NCBI RefSeq assembly: GCF_003751445.1
Contig: NZ_RJUU01000001.1
Location: 3,911,001-3,975,000, forward strand
Direction: 5' to 3'
From: Streptomyces sp. 840.1
GTDB taxonomy: Bacteria; Actinomycetota; Actinomycetes; Streptomycetales; Streptomycetaceae
DNA: 64,000 nucleotides
The notes under the pieces were generated by a model. That model worked only from the letters and a program-made list of their open reading frames with translations, made no database searches and was not told the DNA's origin. Shown here piece after piece: positions 20,112 through 30,904 of the stretch. A program made the position numbers and the translations under genes. The first letter of the stretch is position 1. Each line of letters starts with the position of its first letter.

Positions 20112-20378
20112 TCACGCGCCCTCCTTCAGGACGCGTGAGACCAGTGAGCGCTGGGCGTCGGTCAGCCGGGGGTCCGCGCAGTGCACCGTCCGGTCGCCGA
20201 CCGTGATCCGGTAGCCGAAGCCGTCCGGAACCCCGGCCGGCGGGGTGTCCCGGCCGCCGGTGAGTGCCGATTCGGCCAGGGCCTCCCATTCACGGGCGTC
20301 GGCCCGGCCCGAGGTGTCGATCTCGCGGTGGCGTGCGATACCGGCGAAGCCGCCGGTCCTGCTCACCTGGATCCGCAT
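20112..20378 (-). CDS. Emfourin-type inhibitor of protealysin-like protease
   Basis: This 88-residue cytoplasmic protein begins MRIQVSRTGGFAGIARHREI, the pattern of emfourin (M4in), a small inhibitor encoded beside protealysin-like M4 proteases. It lacks a signal peptide. The ATG at 20378 follows GGGGAAGGA. It is the second gene of a two-gene unit, starting 39 bases after the M4 protease stop on the same strand. This supports an intracellular inhibitor that keeps the partner protease in check. The function is inferred from family and context. Confidence 0.8.
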   Translation of the reverse strand: MRIQVSRTGGFAGIARHREIDTSGRADAREWEALAESALTGGRDTPPAGVPDGFGYRITVGDRTVHCADPRLTDAQRSLVSRVLKEGA

Positions 20379-20417
20379 AACGGTGTCCTTCCCCTGCGGA
20401 CGGGCCCTGTCTGCCGC

Positions 20418-21494
20418 CTACGCGGTCGGTACGCCCACCTCCGACCAGGCCTTGAGGACCGCCTCCACCTCGTCGCCCGCACCGAAGCGGCTGCGGGCCG
20501 CCGCGACGGTCAGCCGGGCGAAGGCCGCGAAGTCGGCGTCCACCGCCAGTTCACCACCCGTGAGGACATCGAACCAGAGCTGTCCGGCCTTCTCCCAGGA
20601 ACTGCCGCCGAGCGCGGTCGCCAGCAGGTAGAACGCCCGGTTCGGGATGCCGGAGTTGAGGTGCACACCGCCGTTGTCGTCGCCGGTGTGGATGTAGTCG
20701 TCCATGGACGCGGGCTGCGGGTCCTTGCCGAGCACGTCGTCGTCGTACGCGGTGCCGGGCGCCTTCATCGAGCGCAGCGCCACGCCCTGGACGCGGGGTG
20801 CCAGCAGGCCCGCGCCGATCAGCCAGTCGGCCTGCTCGGCGGTCTGGTTCAGCGAGTACTGCTTGACCAGTGAGCCGAACACGTCCGAGACGGACTCGTT
20901 GAGCGCACCGGACTGGCCGTAGTAGCTCAGGTTGGCCGTGTACTGGGTCAGACCGTGTGCCAGCTCGTGGGCGATGACGTCGATGGCGACGGTGAAGTCG
21001 AGGAAGATCTCCCCGTCCCCGTCGCCGAACACCATCTGCTCGCCGTCGAAGAAGGCGTTGTTGTACTTCTCGTCGTAGTGCACGGAGCCGATGAGCGGCA
21101 GGCCCTTGCCGTCGATCGAACGCCGCCCGTAGGCCTTGAGCAGCAGTTCGAAGGTGGCGCCGAGGCCTGCGTAGGCGCGGTTGACGCTGGCGTCGCCCGT
21201 GGGGTCCTCGCCCTCGGCGCGGACCTTGGTGCCGGGCAGCTCGGTGCCGTGCCGGCAGTCGTAGAGGGTGCGGTCGGGTTTGCCGGAGCGGTCGTCCTCG
21301 GGGGCCGGGGCGACGCGCGGCGGGACGGGGGTCGTCACCTGGCGGCGGGTGCGCCGGGCGGCGTCGGCCTCCAGGGTGCGGCGGGCCGGGCCCGCCAGGA
21401 CGGGATCGTCGGACTGGGACAGCTTGTCGAGGACGTGGGGCGGCACGATGGTGCAGAAGACGGGGTGGAACCCGTGCTGAGTTCGAGGCTGCAT
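20418..21494 (-). CDS. Protealysin-like M4 family metallopeptidase
   Basis: The product is a 358-residue thermolysin-family zinc protease of the short-propeptide type. Residues 7-25 hold the protealysin propeptide motif (HGFHPVFCTIVPPHVLDKL). The zinc site is HELAH at 176-180 with the third ligand Glu200 in NESVSD; HLNSGIPNRAFY supplies the later active-site histidine region. No signal peptide is seen, as in protealysins, which are active in the cytosol or leave by unusual routes. I chose the start at 21494 (MQPRTQ), which places the propeptide correctly. The emfourin-like gene follows. Confidence 0.92.
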   Translation of the reverse strand: MQPRTQHGFHPVFCTIVPPHVLDKLSQSDDPVLAGPARRTLEADAARRTRRQVTTPVPPRVAPAPEDDRSGKPDRTLYDCRHGTELPGTKVRAEGEDPTGDASVNRAYAGLGATFELLLKAYGRRSIDGKGLPLIGSVHYDEKYNNAFFDGEQMVFGDGDGEIFLDFTVAIDVIAHELAHGLTQYTANLSYYGQSGALNESVSDVFGSLVKQYSLNQTAEQADWLIGAGLLAPRVQGVALRSMKAPGTAYDDDVLGKDPQPASMDDYIHTGDDNGGVHLNSGIPNRAFYLLATALGGSSWEKAGQLWFDVLTGGELAVDADFAAFARLTVAAARSRFGAGDEVEAVLKAWSEVGVPTA

Positions 21495-21557
21495 GTATTC
21501 GACTGTGGCAGCGTGTGATCGTCCTGTCACTGGTTGCCACCAGGATTGACGAAATAG

Positions 21558-21571
21558 AGTGATCGATCACT
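21558..21571. promoter_or_regulatory. Palindromic operator candidate in the M4/leuA divergent region
   Basis: AGTGATCGATCACT is a perfect 14-base palindrome. It lies 63 bases upstream of the M4 protease start and 82 bases upstream of the leuA leader peptide. It could be bound by a dimeric regulator of either unit. A partial half-site, GTTCAC, follows immediately. No regulator can be named. Confidence 0.4.
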
Positions 21572-21653
21572 GTTCACCCGTTACCGGCGTCCGGTCCCGC
21601 ATACTGATACGGCACAGACGCCTCGGGCGTCGCTCGGCTAGTCTCTTCGCATC

Positions 21654-23584
<1,931 letters not shown>

Positions 23585-23624
23585 CCCCGCGCCCGCCCGA
23601 AAGGGCATGAATCCACACGGTCCG

Positions 23625-23660
23625 CGAACCCCGTCCCCCGCACCCGGGGGGCGGGGTTCG
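23625..23660. terminator. leuA terminator
   Basis: A 16-base-pair stem forms between 23625-23640 (CGAACCCCGTCCCCCG) and 23645-23660 (CGGGGGGCGGGGTTCG), with one G-U pair and a CACC loop. It begins 41 bases after the leuA stop, without a T tract. Confidence 0.8.
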
Positions 23661-23731
23661 GCCATCTCGGAGCGGTTGTGACGGGCGAGGTGCTGACGCC
23701 GCTTCGTGGATGTGGTTAACATCACGTCCAA

Positions 23732-23749
23732 CACGGCAATGTTGCCGTG
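23732..23749. repeat. Palindrome upstream of the TerB-like gene
   Basis: CACGGCAA and TTGCCGTG flank a central TG to form a perfect 18-base palindrome. It runs into a GGGGGTACCTCCCG...CGGGGGAG hairpin-like stretch (about 23750-23785). Similar GTACCTCCC elements are common between Streptomyces genes. It may be a dispersed repeat or an operator for the gene that starts about 50 bases later. Confidence 0.5.
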
Positions 23750-23801
23750 GGGGTACCTCCCGTGTCCGCAGGGCTACGGGGGAGTTACGGAGGTGTGCGA
23801 C

Positions 23802-24506
23802 GTGCGGTCAGCCCTGGGACAACGCGCAACGAAGCTGCGTATCTGCGGCATCCGCACGATGTGGGACACCGTCGGGGACGGCGAGTTCTTCTGCACCGGC
23901 TGCGGAGGCGACCGCAACTACCGCCGCCTCACCGGACGTCGCCGGTTCACCTTCCTGGGCGTACCGCTGCTGCGGCGCGGCACCGTCGGCCCGGTCGTCG
24001 AATGCGCCGCGTGCCACGGCCACTTCGGCACCGACACGCTCGACCACCCCACCACCACCCGGTTCTCCGCGATGCTCAAGGACGGCGTCCACACGGTCGC
24101 GCTCGGCGTCCTCGCGGCCGGCGGCACCACCTCCCGCACCGTCCTGGAGACCGCCGTCGCCACCGTGCGCGGCGCCGGGTTCGACGGCTGCACGCAGGAA
24201 CAGCTCGCCACCGTCGTCGAGGTCCTCTCCGTCGACATCGGCCACGGCTCGGCGTTCGACCCGGCCGCCGAGGCCTGCGGCGCGGCCCTCGCCATCGAGC
24301 TCCACGAGGCGCTGGAGCCCCTCGCCCCGCACCTGGCCCCGGCCGGCCGGGAATCGATTCTGCTCCAGGGCGCCAGGATCGCGCTGGCCGACGGCCCGTA
24401 CAGCCAGGCCGAACGCGAGGTGCTGACCACGGTCGGCGGGGCGCTCCAGCTCCGCGCCGAGGACACCGCCCGGCTGCTCGCCGCCGCGGCCCGTACGCCC
24501 TCCTGA
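23802..24506 (+). CDS. TerB-like protein with an N-terminal zinc-ribbon-like region
   Basis: The 234-residue protein has a cysteine-rich N-terminal part (CTGCGGDRNYRR and CAACHGHFG, about residues 30-80) that looks like a zinc ribbon. A C-terminal helical TerB-like domain of about 130 residues ends in ALADGPYSQAEREVL, a metal-binding-type DGxxxxxE segment. TerB relatives are linked to tellurite resistance and membrane stress, but the exact role is unknown. Homologous starts vary; I chose the GTG at 23802 after CGGAGGTG, with GTG 23793 as the alternative. A 16-base palindrome follows the gene. Confidence 0.7.
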   Translation: MRSALGQRATKLRICGIRTMWDTVGDGEFFCTGCGGDRNYRRLTGRRRFTFLGVPLLRRGTVGPVVECAACHGHFGTDTLDHPTTTRFSAMLKDGVHTVALGVLAAGGTTSRTVLETAVATVRGAGFDGCTQEQLATVVEVLSVDIGHGSAFDPAAEACGAALAIELHEALEPLAPHLAPAGRESILLQGARIALADGPYSQAEREVLTTVGGALQLRAEDTARLLAAAARTPS

Positions 24507-24530
24507 ACCCGCTCCCGGTCCACCGGCCGC

Positions 24531-24546
24531 TACTCCCGCGGGAGTA
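24531..24546. promoter_or_regulatory. Palindromic operator candidate upstream of the MMPL/two-component operon
   Basis: TACTCCCGCGGGAGTA is a perfect 16-base palindrome 122 bases before the MMPL start. A weaker CCCCG/CGGGG dyad follows at about 24567-24583. The LuxR/NarL-type response regulator encoded at the end of this operon is a plausible ligand. Such regulators often bind short inverted repeats in their own promoters. This is inference. Confidence 0.5.
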
Positions 24547-24667
24547 AGCCGGCGCACCGCACCCTCCCCGGCAGTAACGGGGATGTCGGTCTCCGGCGCG
24601 ACGAACCGGCCCCGGCCCGACGGGAGTCTGGACATGAATCCAGACACCCGGACGGAAGGGGACCCGT

Positions 24668-26773
24668 ATGCGGGCCGCGACGCAGGACACGAGCCCACAG
24701 CCACAGCGGCGGACACGGAGCCGGTGGCGCAAGCTGCCCTGGGCGGTCGTCGCGCTCTGGGTCGCCGTCATCGCCATCGCCGGCCCCCTCGCCGGGAAAC
24801 TCTCGGACGTGCAGGCCAACCACGCGGTCGACTACCTGCCCGCGAGCGCCGACTCCACCCAGGCCGCGAAGATCCAGGAGACCCTGCCCGGCGGCGAGTC
24901 CACCGACCTCGTCCTCGTCTACCACCGCGAGGGCGGGCTGACCCCGGCCGACCGGACCACCGCAGCCCGGCAGACCGCCGAGGTGGCCGCCGGCCACCCC
25001 CTCACCGCGCCCCCGCGCGCCGTCCCCTCCGAGGACGGGACGACCCTGATGTACCCCGTCTCCACCACCGGGCCCGGCCAGGACGACGACGCCAGGACCG
25101 CGTTCGTCGACGAGGTGCGCGAGACCGCGAAGGGCGGCGACGGACTGAGCGTCCTGGTCGGCGGCCCCGGCGCCCTCAACACCGACGCGCAGAAGGTATA
25201 CGGCTCGCTCGGCGGACCCCTGCTCTACACGACCGTCGCCGTCATCGCGATCCTGCTGATCCTCATCTACCGCAGCCCGCTGCTGTGGCTGGTACCGCTC
25301 GTCGTCGCCGGCGTCGCCGACGCCCTGTCGATGGCCGTCGTCTACGGACTCAACCGGGGCTTCGACATCACCGTCACCGGCCAGAGCTCCGCCGTGATGA
25401 CCATCCTCGTCTTCGGCGCCGGCACCGACTACGCCCTGCTGCTCGTCTCCCGCTACCGGGAGGAGCTGACCCGCCACGCCCGGCCGCAGGAAGCGATGGC
25501 GGCAGCGCTGCGCGGCTGCGGCCCGGCCGTCGTGGCCTCCTCGGCGACGGTCGCAGCGGGCCTCCTGTGCCTCCTGGCGGCCGATCTCACCAGCAGCCGC
25601 GGAATGGGACCCATCGCCGCTGTCGGGGTGCTGTGCGCCCTCCTGGCCATGCTCACGCTGCTCCCGGCACTCCTGGTACTCCTGGGCCGCCGGGTGTTCT
25701 GGCCGATCGTCCCCGCCCACGGCAGCGAACCCGTGCGGCGGCGCTCCCTCCTCGCCGCCGTGGGCAGCTCCGCCGGACGCCGTCCCGTCGCGGTGCTGGT
25801 GACCGGCGGGGCACTGCTCGGCGCGCTGTCGCTCGGGGTGTTCAACCTGCCCGGCGACCTCAAACAGGCGGACTCCTTCACCAGCAAGCCGGACTCGGTC
25901 GCCGCCATGGAGACACTCGCCGGCGCCTACCCCGGCCGCTCCAGCCAGCCGATCACCGTCCTCGCACCCACCGGCCGGGCCGGCCAGGTGCTGGCCGGAG
26001 CCCGCGCCACCGAGGGCGTCGCCTCCGCCGAACGCGGCCGCAGCGGCGGCGGCTGGACCGAACTGTCCGTCGTCGCCAGGGGCGGACCCGAGTCCGCGGC
26101 GGAGCGCGACACCGTCAACGCCCTGCGCGCGCACCTGGACGGGGCCCACGTCGGCGGCCCCGGCGCCCAGCAGATGGACCTGGAGCACTCCAGCTCCCGC
26201 GACCTGCGCACCGTCGTCCCGCTCGTCCTGCTGTCGGTCCTGATCGTCCTGATCGTCCTGCTGCGCGGCCTCGTCGCCCCGCTGCTGCTGGTCGCGGCCG
26301 TCGTCGCCGTCTGGGGCGCCGCGCTCGGCATCGGCGGACTGCTCTTCGAACCGCTCCTCGGACTCAAGGGCACCGACCCCGGACTGCCACTGCTGTCCTT
26401 CGTCTTCCTGGTCGCACTCGGCGTCGACTACGGCATCTTCCTGATGCACCGGGTACGCGAGGAGTCCCTGGCCGGCGCCGGGCCGACCGCCGCCGCGCTC
26501 ACCGCCCTGCGCACCACCGGCGCCGTCATCGCCTCGGCGGGCCTGGTGCTCGCCGCCACCTTCGCCGTCCTGACGAACATGCCGCTGACCGCCCTGGTGG
26601 AGATGGGCTTCGTCATCGCCGTCGGTGTGCTCCTCGACACCTTCCTCGTCCGCACCTATCTGGTCACCTCGGCCGCCGTCGCCCTGCAGCGCCGGATGTG
26701 GTGGCCGGGAGCGCTCAGCCGCCCGCCCGCCGCCCCCGGGCCGCAGGAACCGGAACTCGTCCGGGCGCCCTGA
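24668..26773 (+). CDS. MMPL family transporter
   Basis: This 701-residue RND-type membrane protein is of the MmpL family, which exports lipids or lipophilic compounds using the proton gradient. It has two repeats, each with a membrane helix, a large periplasmic-side domain and a bundle of helices. TM1 is about residues 25-43, helices 2-6 about 172-350, and the second bundle about 510-680. Internal GTDYALLLVSRYREE and GVDYGIFLMHRVREE are the paired RND motifs with the proton-relay Asp. The ATG follows GGAAGGGGA. The sensor kinase gene starts 32 bases downstream, so this is likely one operon controlled by its own two-component system. Confidence 0.9.
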   Translation: MRAATQDTSPQPQRRTRSRWRKLPWAVVALWVAVIAIAGPLAGKLSDVQANHAVDYLPASADSTQAAKIQETLPGGESTDLVLVYHREGGLTPADRTTAARQTAEVAAGHPLTAPPRAVPSEDGTTLMYPVSTTGPGQDDDARTAFVDEVRETAKGGDGLSVLVGGPGALNTDAQKVYGSLGGPLLYTTVAVIAILLILIYRSPLLWLVPLVVAGVADALSMAVVYGLNRGFDITVTGQSSAVMTILVFGAGTDYALLLVSRYREELTRHARPQEAMAAALRGCGPAVVASSATVAAGLLCLLAADLTSSRGMGPIAAVGVLCALLAMLTLLPALLVLLGRRVFWPIVPAHGSEPVRRRSLLAAVGSSAGRRPVAVLVTGGALLGALSLGVFNLPGDLKQADSFTSKPDSVAAMETLAGAYPGRSSQPITVLAPTGRAGQVLAGARATEGVASAERGRSGGGWTELSVVARGGPESAAERDTVNALRAHLDGAHVGGPGAQQMDLEHSSSRDLRTVVPLVLLSVLIVLIVLLRGLVAPLLLVAAVVAVWGAALGIGGLLFEPLLGLKGTDPGLPLLSFVFLVALGVDYGIFLMHRVREESLAGAGPTAAALTALRTTGAVIASAGLVLAATFAVLTNMPLTALVEMGFVIAVGVLLDTFLVRTYLVTSAAVALQRRMWWPGALSRPPAAPGPQEPELVRAP

Positions 26774-26805
26774 CAGTGCCCCGCCCCGTACCGGAGGATG
26801 GCCGC

Positions 26806-28034
26806 GTGTCCCGAACCACGCGCCGCCGCGAGCGCGTCCTGGCCGTCGTCAACCGCGACCCCATGCACGCGCCGCACAGGACGCGCACCGACGCCCTCAT
26901 CGCCGTGGGCGCCGGTGCGCTCTCCGCCGCCCTCGCCCTGTTCGGCGGCGGCCGCACACCCGACGCGCTCGGCCTGCTCCTGCTGGCGACCGGCGTGCTC
27001 CCGCTCGTGTGGCGGCGGCGCGCACCCGTGCTCGTGGTGGCCGCCATGGTCCCGCTGCTGGCCCTCTACCACGGCCTCGACTACGACCACACGGCCCCGA
27101 TGCCGCAGACCTGGATCGCGCTCTACACGGTGGCCGTCACCGGCCGCCCGCTGCGGACCCTGCTCACCGGCATCGGCGTGATGGCCGTGATGACGACCGT
27201 GGTCGTCGGCATCAGCGCCCACGACGGGCTCGAACTGCTGCGGATCTCCGGCTGGATCGTCGCGGTCCTGTTCTGCGGGGTGGACGTACGCATCTACCGC
27301 CAGTACGTCGCCTCGATGCTGGAGCGCGCCGAACGGGCCGAGCGCACCCGGGAGGAGGAGGCCAGGCGGCGGGTCGCCGAGGAACGGCTGCGGATCGCCC
27401 GCGACCTGCACGACCTGCTGGCCCACAGCATCACCCTCATCGGCGTGCAGACCTCGGTGGCCTCGCACATCCTCACCGTCGACCCGGACCGGCTCGACCG
27501 GAAAGCCATCGCCGCCTCGCTGGACGACATCGCCGGCACCTGCCGGGAGGCCCGCGCCGAACTGCGCACCACCCTCCAGGTACTGCGCGACACCGGGCAG
27601 GCCGGCCGCGACGACGCGGACGGGCCGCTGCCCGGCCTGGCCGCCCTGCCCGGCCTCGTACGCGCCGCGGAGGCGGCCGGGGCACGGGTCGACCTCCGGG
27701 TGCGCCCGCCCCACGGCCGGCTCGCCCCGGCGACCGGAGCGGCCGCCTACCGGATCGTGCAGGAGTCCCTGACGAACGCGGTACGGCACGCCGGCTCCGG
27801 CGTCCGCGTCGGCGTCGTCGTCGAGCCCACCGCCGGCGCCCTGCGCGTCACCGTCACCGACGACGGGACCGGCCCGGTGGACGACGGCTCCCGGCCCGGG
27901 TTCGGCATCCTCGCATGCGCGAGCGCGCCCGCAGCACCGGCGGCACCCTGGACGCCGGCCCCCGCCCCGGCGGCGGCTTCGAGGTGTCCGCGCTGCTGCC
28001 CTTCCAGAAACAGGAATCGGAGACCCACTCATGA
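26806..28034 (+). pseudogene. Sensor histidine kinase, frameshifted in the ATP-binding domain
   Basis: This NarL-type kinase has four to five N-terminal membrane segments (about residues 25-155). A HisKA_3 box follows with His202 in RDLHDLLAHSIT, then the N box ESLTNAVRHA and G1 DDGTGP. The frame then breaks. The family expects GFGILGMRERA, but the sequence reads GFGIL in one frame and MRERARSTGGTL in another. One G is missing at about 27913 (CTCGCATG for CTCGGCATG). The second frame ends at 28034 with an ATGA overlap to the regulator gene, as intact kinases do. The unrepaired frame runs out-of-frame to 28776. This is either a real pseudogene or a sequencing error. Confidence 0.85.
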
Positions 28035-28714
28035 TCCGCGTACTGCTCGCCGACGACCAGACGCTCGTCCGCGCCGCGTTCGCGATGCTCGTCGGCTCCG
28101 ACCCGGACATGGAGGTCGTCGGACAGGCCGCCACCGGCCTCGAAGCGGTCGCGCTCGCCCGATCGGAACGGGCCGACCTGGTCGTCATGGACATCCGGAT
28201 GCCCGAACTCGACGGCATCGCGGCGACCCGCCGCATCGCCGCCGACGAGGACCTCGCCGGGGTGAAGGTGCTGGTCCTGACCACGTACGACACCGACGAG
28301 CACGTCGTGGAAGCGCTGCGCGCGGGCGCCTCCGGCTTCCTGGTCAAGGACACCCGGCCCGCCGACCTGCTCGCCGCCATCAAGACGGTGGCCGCCGGCG
28401 AGGCCCTGCTCTCACCCGGCCCGACCGCCCGGCTGATCGCCCGGGTCCTCAGCACCCCCAGCGCGCCGACCGCCTCCGCGACGGGCGGCCCCGAGGCGCT
28501 CTCGGACCGCGAACGCCAGGTCCTCGGCCTCGTCGCGCGCGGCCTGAACAACACCGAGATCGCCGAGACCCTCGGCCTCAGCCCGCTCACCGCCAAGACC
28601 CACGTCAGCCGGATCATGGGCAGACTCGGCGCCCGCGACCGCGCCCAGCTGGTGATCATCGCGTACGAATCCGGGCTGGTCGTCGCAGCCGGCGGCGGTG
28701 CGGCCGGAGACTGA
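28031..28714 (+). CDS. NarL/LuxR family response regulator
   Basis: The 227-residue protein has a receiver domain (residues 1-120) with DD at 8-9, phospho-acceptor Asp54 in VVMDIRMPE and Lys in FLVKDTRP. A LuxR-type HTH follows (about 155-215; SDRERQVLGLVARGLNNTEIAE, shown in two parts). It binds DNA as a dimer once phosphorylated. The ATG overlaps the kinase stop in the corrected frame. Its likely targets are its own MMPL operon and perhaps the palindrome at 24531-24546. If the kinase is truly broken, it would depend on other phosphodonors. Confidence 0.93.
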   Translation: MIRVLLADDQTLVRAAFAMLVGSDPDMEVVGQAATGLEAVALARSERADLVVMDIRMPELDGIAATRRIAADEDLAGVKVLVLTTYDTDEHVVEALRAGASGFLVKDTRPADLLAAIKTVAAGEALLSPGPTARLIARVLSTPSAPTASATGGPEALSDRERQVLGLVARGLNNTEIAETLGLSPLTAKTHVSRIMGRLGARDRAQLVIIAYESGLVVAAGGGAAGD

Positions 28715-28730
28715 GCCGCCCGGGTCCGGG

Positions 28731-28752
28731 GGGCGGCCCCGGCGGGCCGCCC
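28731..28752. terminator. Hairpin between the response regulator and recO
   Basis: GGGCGGCCC (28731-28739) and GGGCCGCCC (28744-28752) pair perfectly around CGGC, 16 bases after the response regulator stop. It probably separates the two-component operon from recO-uppS. Confidence 0.6.
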
Positions 28753-28772
28753 GCGTACCGGACAATGGAGCC

Positions 28773-29519
28773 ATGAGCTTGTTCCGGGACGACGGCGTGG
28801 TGCTCCGCACGCAGAAGCTGGGCGAGGCCGACCGGATCATCACGATCCTGACCCGCGGCCACGGCCGGGTACGGGCCGTCGCACGCGGCGTGCGACGCAC
28901 GAAGTCGAAGTTCGGCGCCCGCCTCGAACCGTTCTCCCATGTGGACGTCCAGTTCTTCGCACGCGGCAGCGAACTGATCGGACGCGGCCTGCCGCTCTGC
29001 ACCCAGAGCGAGACGATCGCCCCCTACGGCGGCGGCATCGTCACCGACTACGGGCGCTACACCGCGGGCACCGCGATGCTGGAGACCGCCGAACGCTTCA
29101 CCGACCACGAGGGCGAACCCGCCGTCCAGCAGTACCTGCTCCTGGTGGGCGGACTGCGCACGCTCTCCCGGGGGGAACACGACCCCCACCTCATCCTCGA
29201 CGCCTTCCTGCTGCGCTCCCTCGCCGTCAACGGCTACGCACCCAGCTTCACCGACTGCGCCCGGTGCGGAATGCCCGGACCGAACCGGTTCTTCTCCGTC
29301 GCCGCGGGCGGCGTCATATGCGGCGACTGCCGGGTACCGGGCAGCGTCGTACCCTCGGCGGAGGCCGTCACCCTGCTGAGCGCACTGCTCACCGGCGACT
29401 GGGAGACGGCGGACGCGTGCGAGGCGCGTCACGCCAGGGAGGGGAGCGGGCTGGTGTCCGCCTATCTGCACTGGCACCTGGAGCGCGGCCTGCGTTCGCT
29501 GCGGTACGTGGAAAAGTAG
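28773..29519 (+). CDS. recO: DNA repair protein RecO
   Basis: RecO helps load RecA onto SSB-coated single-stranded DNA in the RecFOR pathway. The 248-residue protein has an N-terminal OB fold ([20 protein letters not shown]) and a helical C-terminal part with a zinc-binding pair, CARCG and CGDC (about residues 168-195). The ATG at 28773 is chosen because it gives the typical N-terminus. uppS follows 22 bases later on the same strand, an arrangement conserved in actinobacteria. Confidence 0.95.
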   Translation: MSLFRDDGVVLRTQKLGEADRIITILTRGHGRVRAVARGVRRTKSKFGARLEPFSHVDVQFFARGSELIGRGLPLCTQSETIAPYGGGIVTDYGRYTAGTAMLETAERFTDHEGEPAVQQYLLLVGGLRTLSRGEHDPHLILDAFLLRSLAVNGYAPSFTDCARCGMPGPNRFFSVAAGGVICGDCRVPGSVVPSAEAVTLLSALLTGDWETADACEARHAREGSGLVSAYLHWHLERGLRSLRYVEK

Positions 29520-29541
29520 ACACAGGGAGACGGAAAAGCCC

Positions 29542-30360
29542 ATGGCAGTACGCGGAATCCTCGGCGGACGCAACCGGCGGGACTACAAGGCCCCGGAGCC
29601 GCACCCGTCCGGAGCCGTGCCCCCGAAGATCCCCGGTGAGCTGGTGCCCAAGCACGTCGCCGTGGTGATGGACGGCAACGGCCGCTGGGCCAAGGAGCGC
29701 GGTCTGCCGCGCACCGAGGGCCACAAGGTCGGCGAGGGCGTCGTCATGGACGTGCTCAAGGGCTGCATCGAGATGGGCGTCAAGAACCTCTCGCTGTACG
29801 CCTTCTCCACCGAGAACTGGAAGCGGTCCCCGGACGAGGTGAAGTTCCTGATGAACTTCAACCGGGACGTCATCCGCCGCCGCCGTGACGAGATGGACGA
29901 GCTGGGCATCCGGATCCGCTGGGTCGGCCGCATGCCGAAGCTGTGGAAGTCCGTTGTCCAGGAGCTCCAGGTCGCGCAGGAGCAGACCAAGGACAACGAC
30001 AAGATGACGCTGTACTTCTGCGTCAACTACGGCGGCCGCGCCGAGATCGCCGACGCCGCACAGCGGATCGCCGAGGACGTCGCGGCCGGGAAGCTCGACC
30101 CGTCGAAGGTCAACGAGAAGACCTTCGCGAAGTACACCTACTACCCGGACATGCCGGACGTCGACCTCTTCGTCCGCCCCAGTGGCGAGCAGCGCACGTC
30201 CAACTACCTGATCTGGCAGAGCGCGTACGCCGAGATGGTCTTCCAGGACGTGCTGTGGCCGGACTTCGACCGGCGTGACCTGTGGCGGGCCTGCCTCGAA
30301 TTCGCCCAGCGCGACCGGCGCTTCGGCGGTGCGGTGGAGGCCGCGGAATCCGGCAGCTGA
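29542..30360 (+). CDS. uppS: Isoprenyl transferase (cis-prenyl diphosphate synthase)
   Basis: This enzyme adds isopentenyl units to a shorter allylic diphosphate to make the polyprenyl carrier for cell-wall synthesis. The 272-residue protein has the catalytic motif [10 protein letters not shown] with Asp44, [13 protein letters not shown], and the C-terminal [16 protein letters not shown], all hallmarks of UppS-type synthases. The ATG follows AGGGAGACGG. The N-terminus carries an extra 30-residue polar extension common in actinobacteria. A perfect hairpin follows the stop and faces the convergent zur gene. Confidence 0.95.
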   Translation: MAVRGILGGRNRRDYKAPEPHPSGAVPPKIPGELVPKHVAVVMDGNGRWAKERGLPRTEGHKVGEGVVMDVLKGCIEMGVKNLSLYAFSTENWKRSPDEVKFLMNFNRDVIRRRRDEMDELGIRIRWVGRMPKLWKSVVQELQVAQEQTKDNDKMTLYFCVNYGGRAEIADAAQRIAEDVAAGKLDPSKVNEKTFAKYTYYPDMPDVDLFVRPSGEQRTSNYLIWQSAYAEMVFQDVLWPDFDRRDLWRACLEFAQRDRRFGGAVEAAESGS

Positions 30361-30367
30361 GCAGGAC

Positions 30368-30394
30368 GGCTACGGGGGCGCCGCCCCCGTAGCC
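30368..30394. terminator. uppS/zur bidirectional terminator
   Basis: GGCTACGGGGGC and GCCCCCGTAGCC form a perfect 12-base-pair stem with a GCC loop. It lies between the uppS stop and the end of the convergent zur gene and can serve both transcripts. Confidence 0.85.
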
Positions 30395-30404
30395 GCAGGA
30401 TCAC

Positions 30405-30839
30405 TCACTTCCCGGCGCTCGCGCACTCCGCGCAGGTGCCGAAGACCTCCACCGTGTGCGCCACGTTGACGTAGCCGTGCTGCGCCGCGATCGTCTCCGC
30501 CCACTGCTCGACCGCCGGGCCCTCGACCTCGACGGCCTTGCCGCACACCCGGCAGACCAGATGGTGGTGGTGGTCGCCGGTCGAGCACCGCCGGTAGACG
30601 GACTCGCCCTCGGTGGTGCGCAGCACATCGACCTCGCCCGCGTCCGCGAGGGACTGCAGGGTGCGGTAGACCGTGGTCAGCCCGACCGAGTCGCCGCGGT
30701 GCTTGAGCACGTCGTGCAGCTCCTGGGCGCTGCGGAACTCGTCCACCTCGTCGAGCGCCGCGGCCACCGCGGTCCGCTGCCGGGTCGAGCGGCCGCGTAC
30801 CGGGGCCGCGCTCGTGCCGCTGATCGGCGCCGTCGCCAC
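30405..30839 (-). CDS. zur: Zinc uptake regulator Zur (Fur family)
   Basis: Zur is a zinc-sensing repressor. The 144-residue protein has a winged helix (SVGLTTVYRTLQSLADAGEV, DNA recognition), the metal motif DHHHHLVCRVCG and a second cysteine pair, CAEC, near the C-terminus. The fold and motifs match actinobacterial Zur rather than iron-type Fur. I chose the GTG at 30839, which has AGGAGG 5 bases upstream. It is the last gene on the minus strand behind znuA-znuC-znuB, so zinc should also feed back on its own supply. Confidence 0.93.
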   Translation of the reverse strand: MATAPISGTSAAPVRGRSTRQRTAVAAALDEVDEFRSAQELHDVLKHRGDSVGLTTVYRTLQSLADAGEVDVLRTTEGESVYRRCSTGDHHHHLVCRVCGKAVEVEGPAVEQWAETIAAQHGYVNVAHTVEVFGTCAECASAGK

Positions 30840-30904
30840 AGGAGCCTCCTCGTGTCGCCCGTACGTTTGTCGGGCCATTGTGCCAGCCCGGCCCGGCCGC
30901 GGGG

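Noticed and set aside
24583..28776. 1397-codon plus-strand frame across MMPL and the kinase
   Set aside because: Only its kinase part is real. The rest is out of phase with the MMPL gene and the response regulator.
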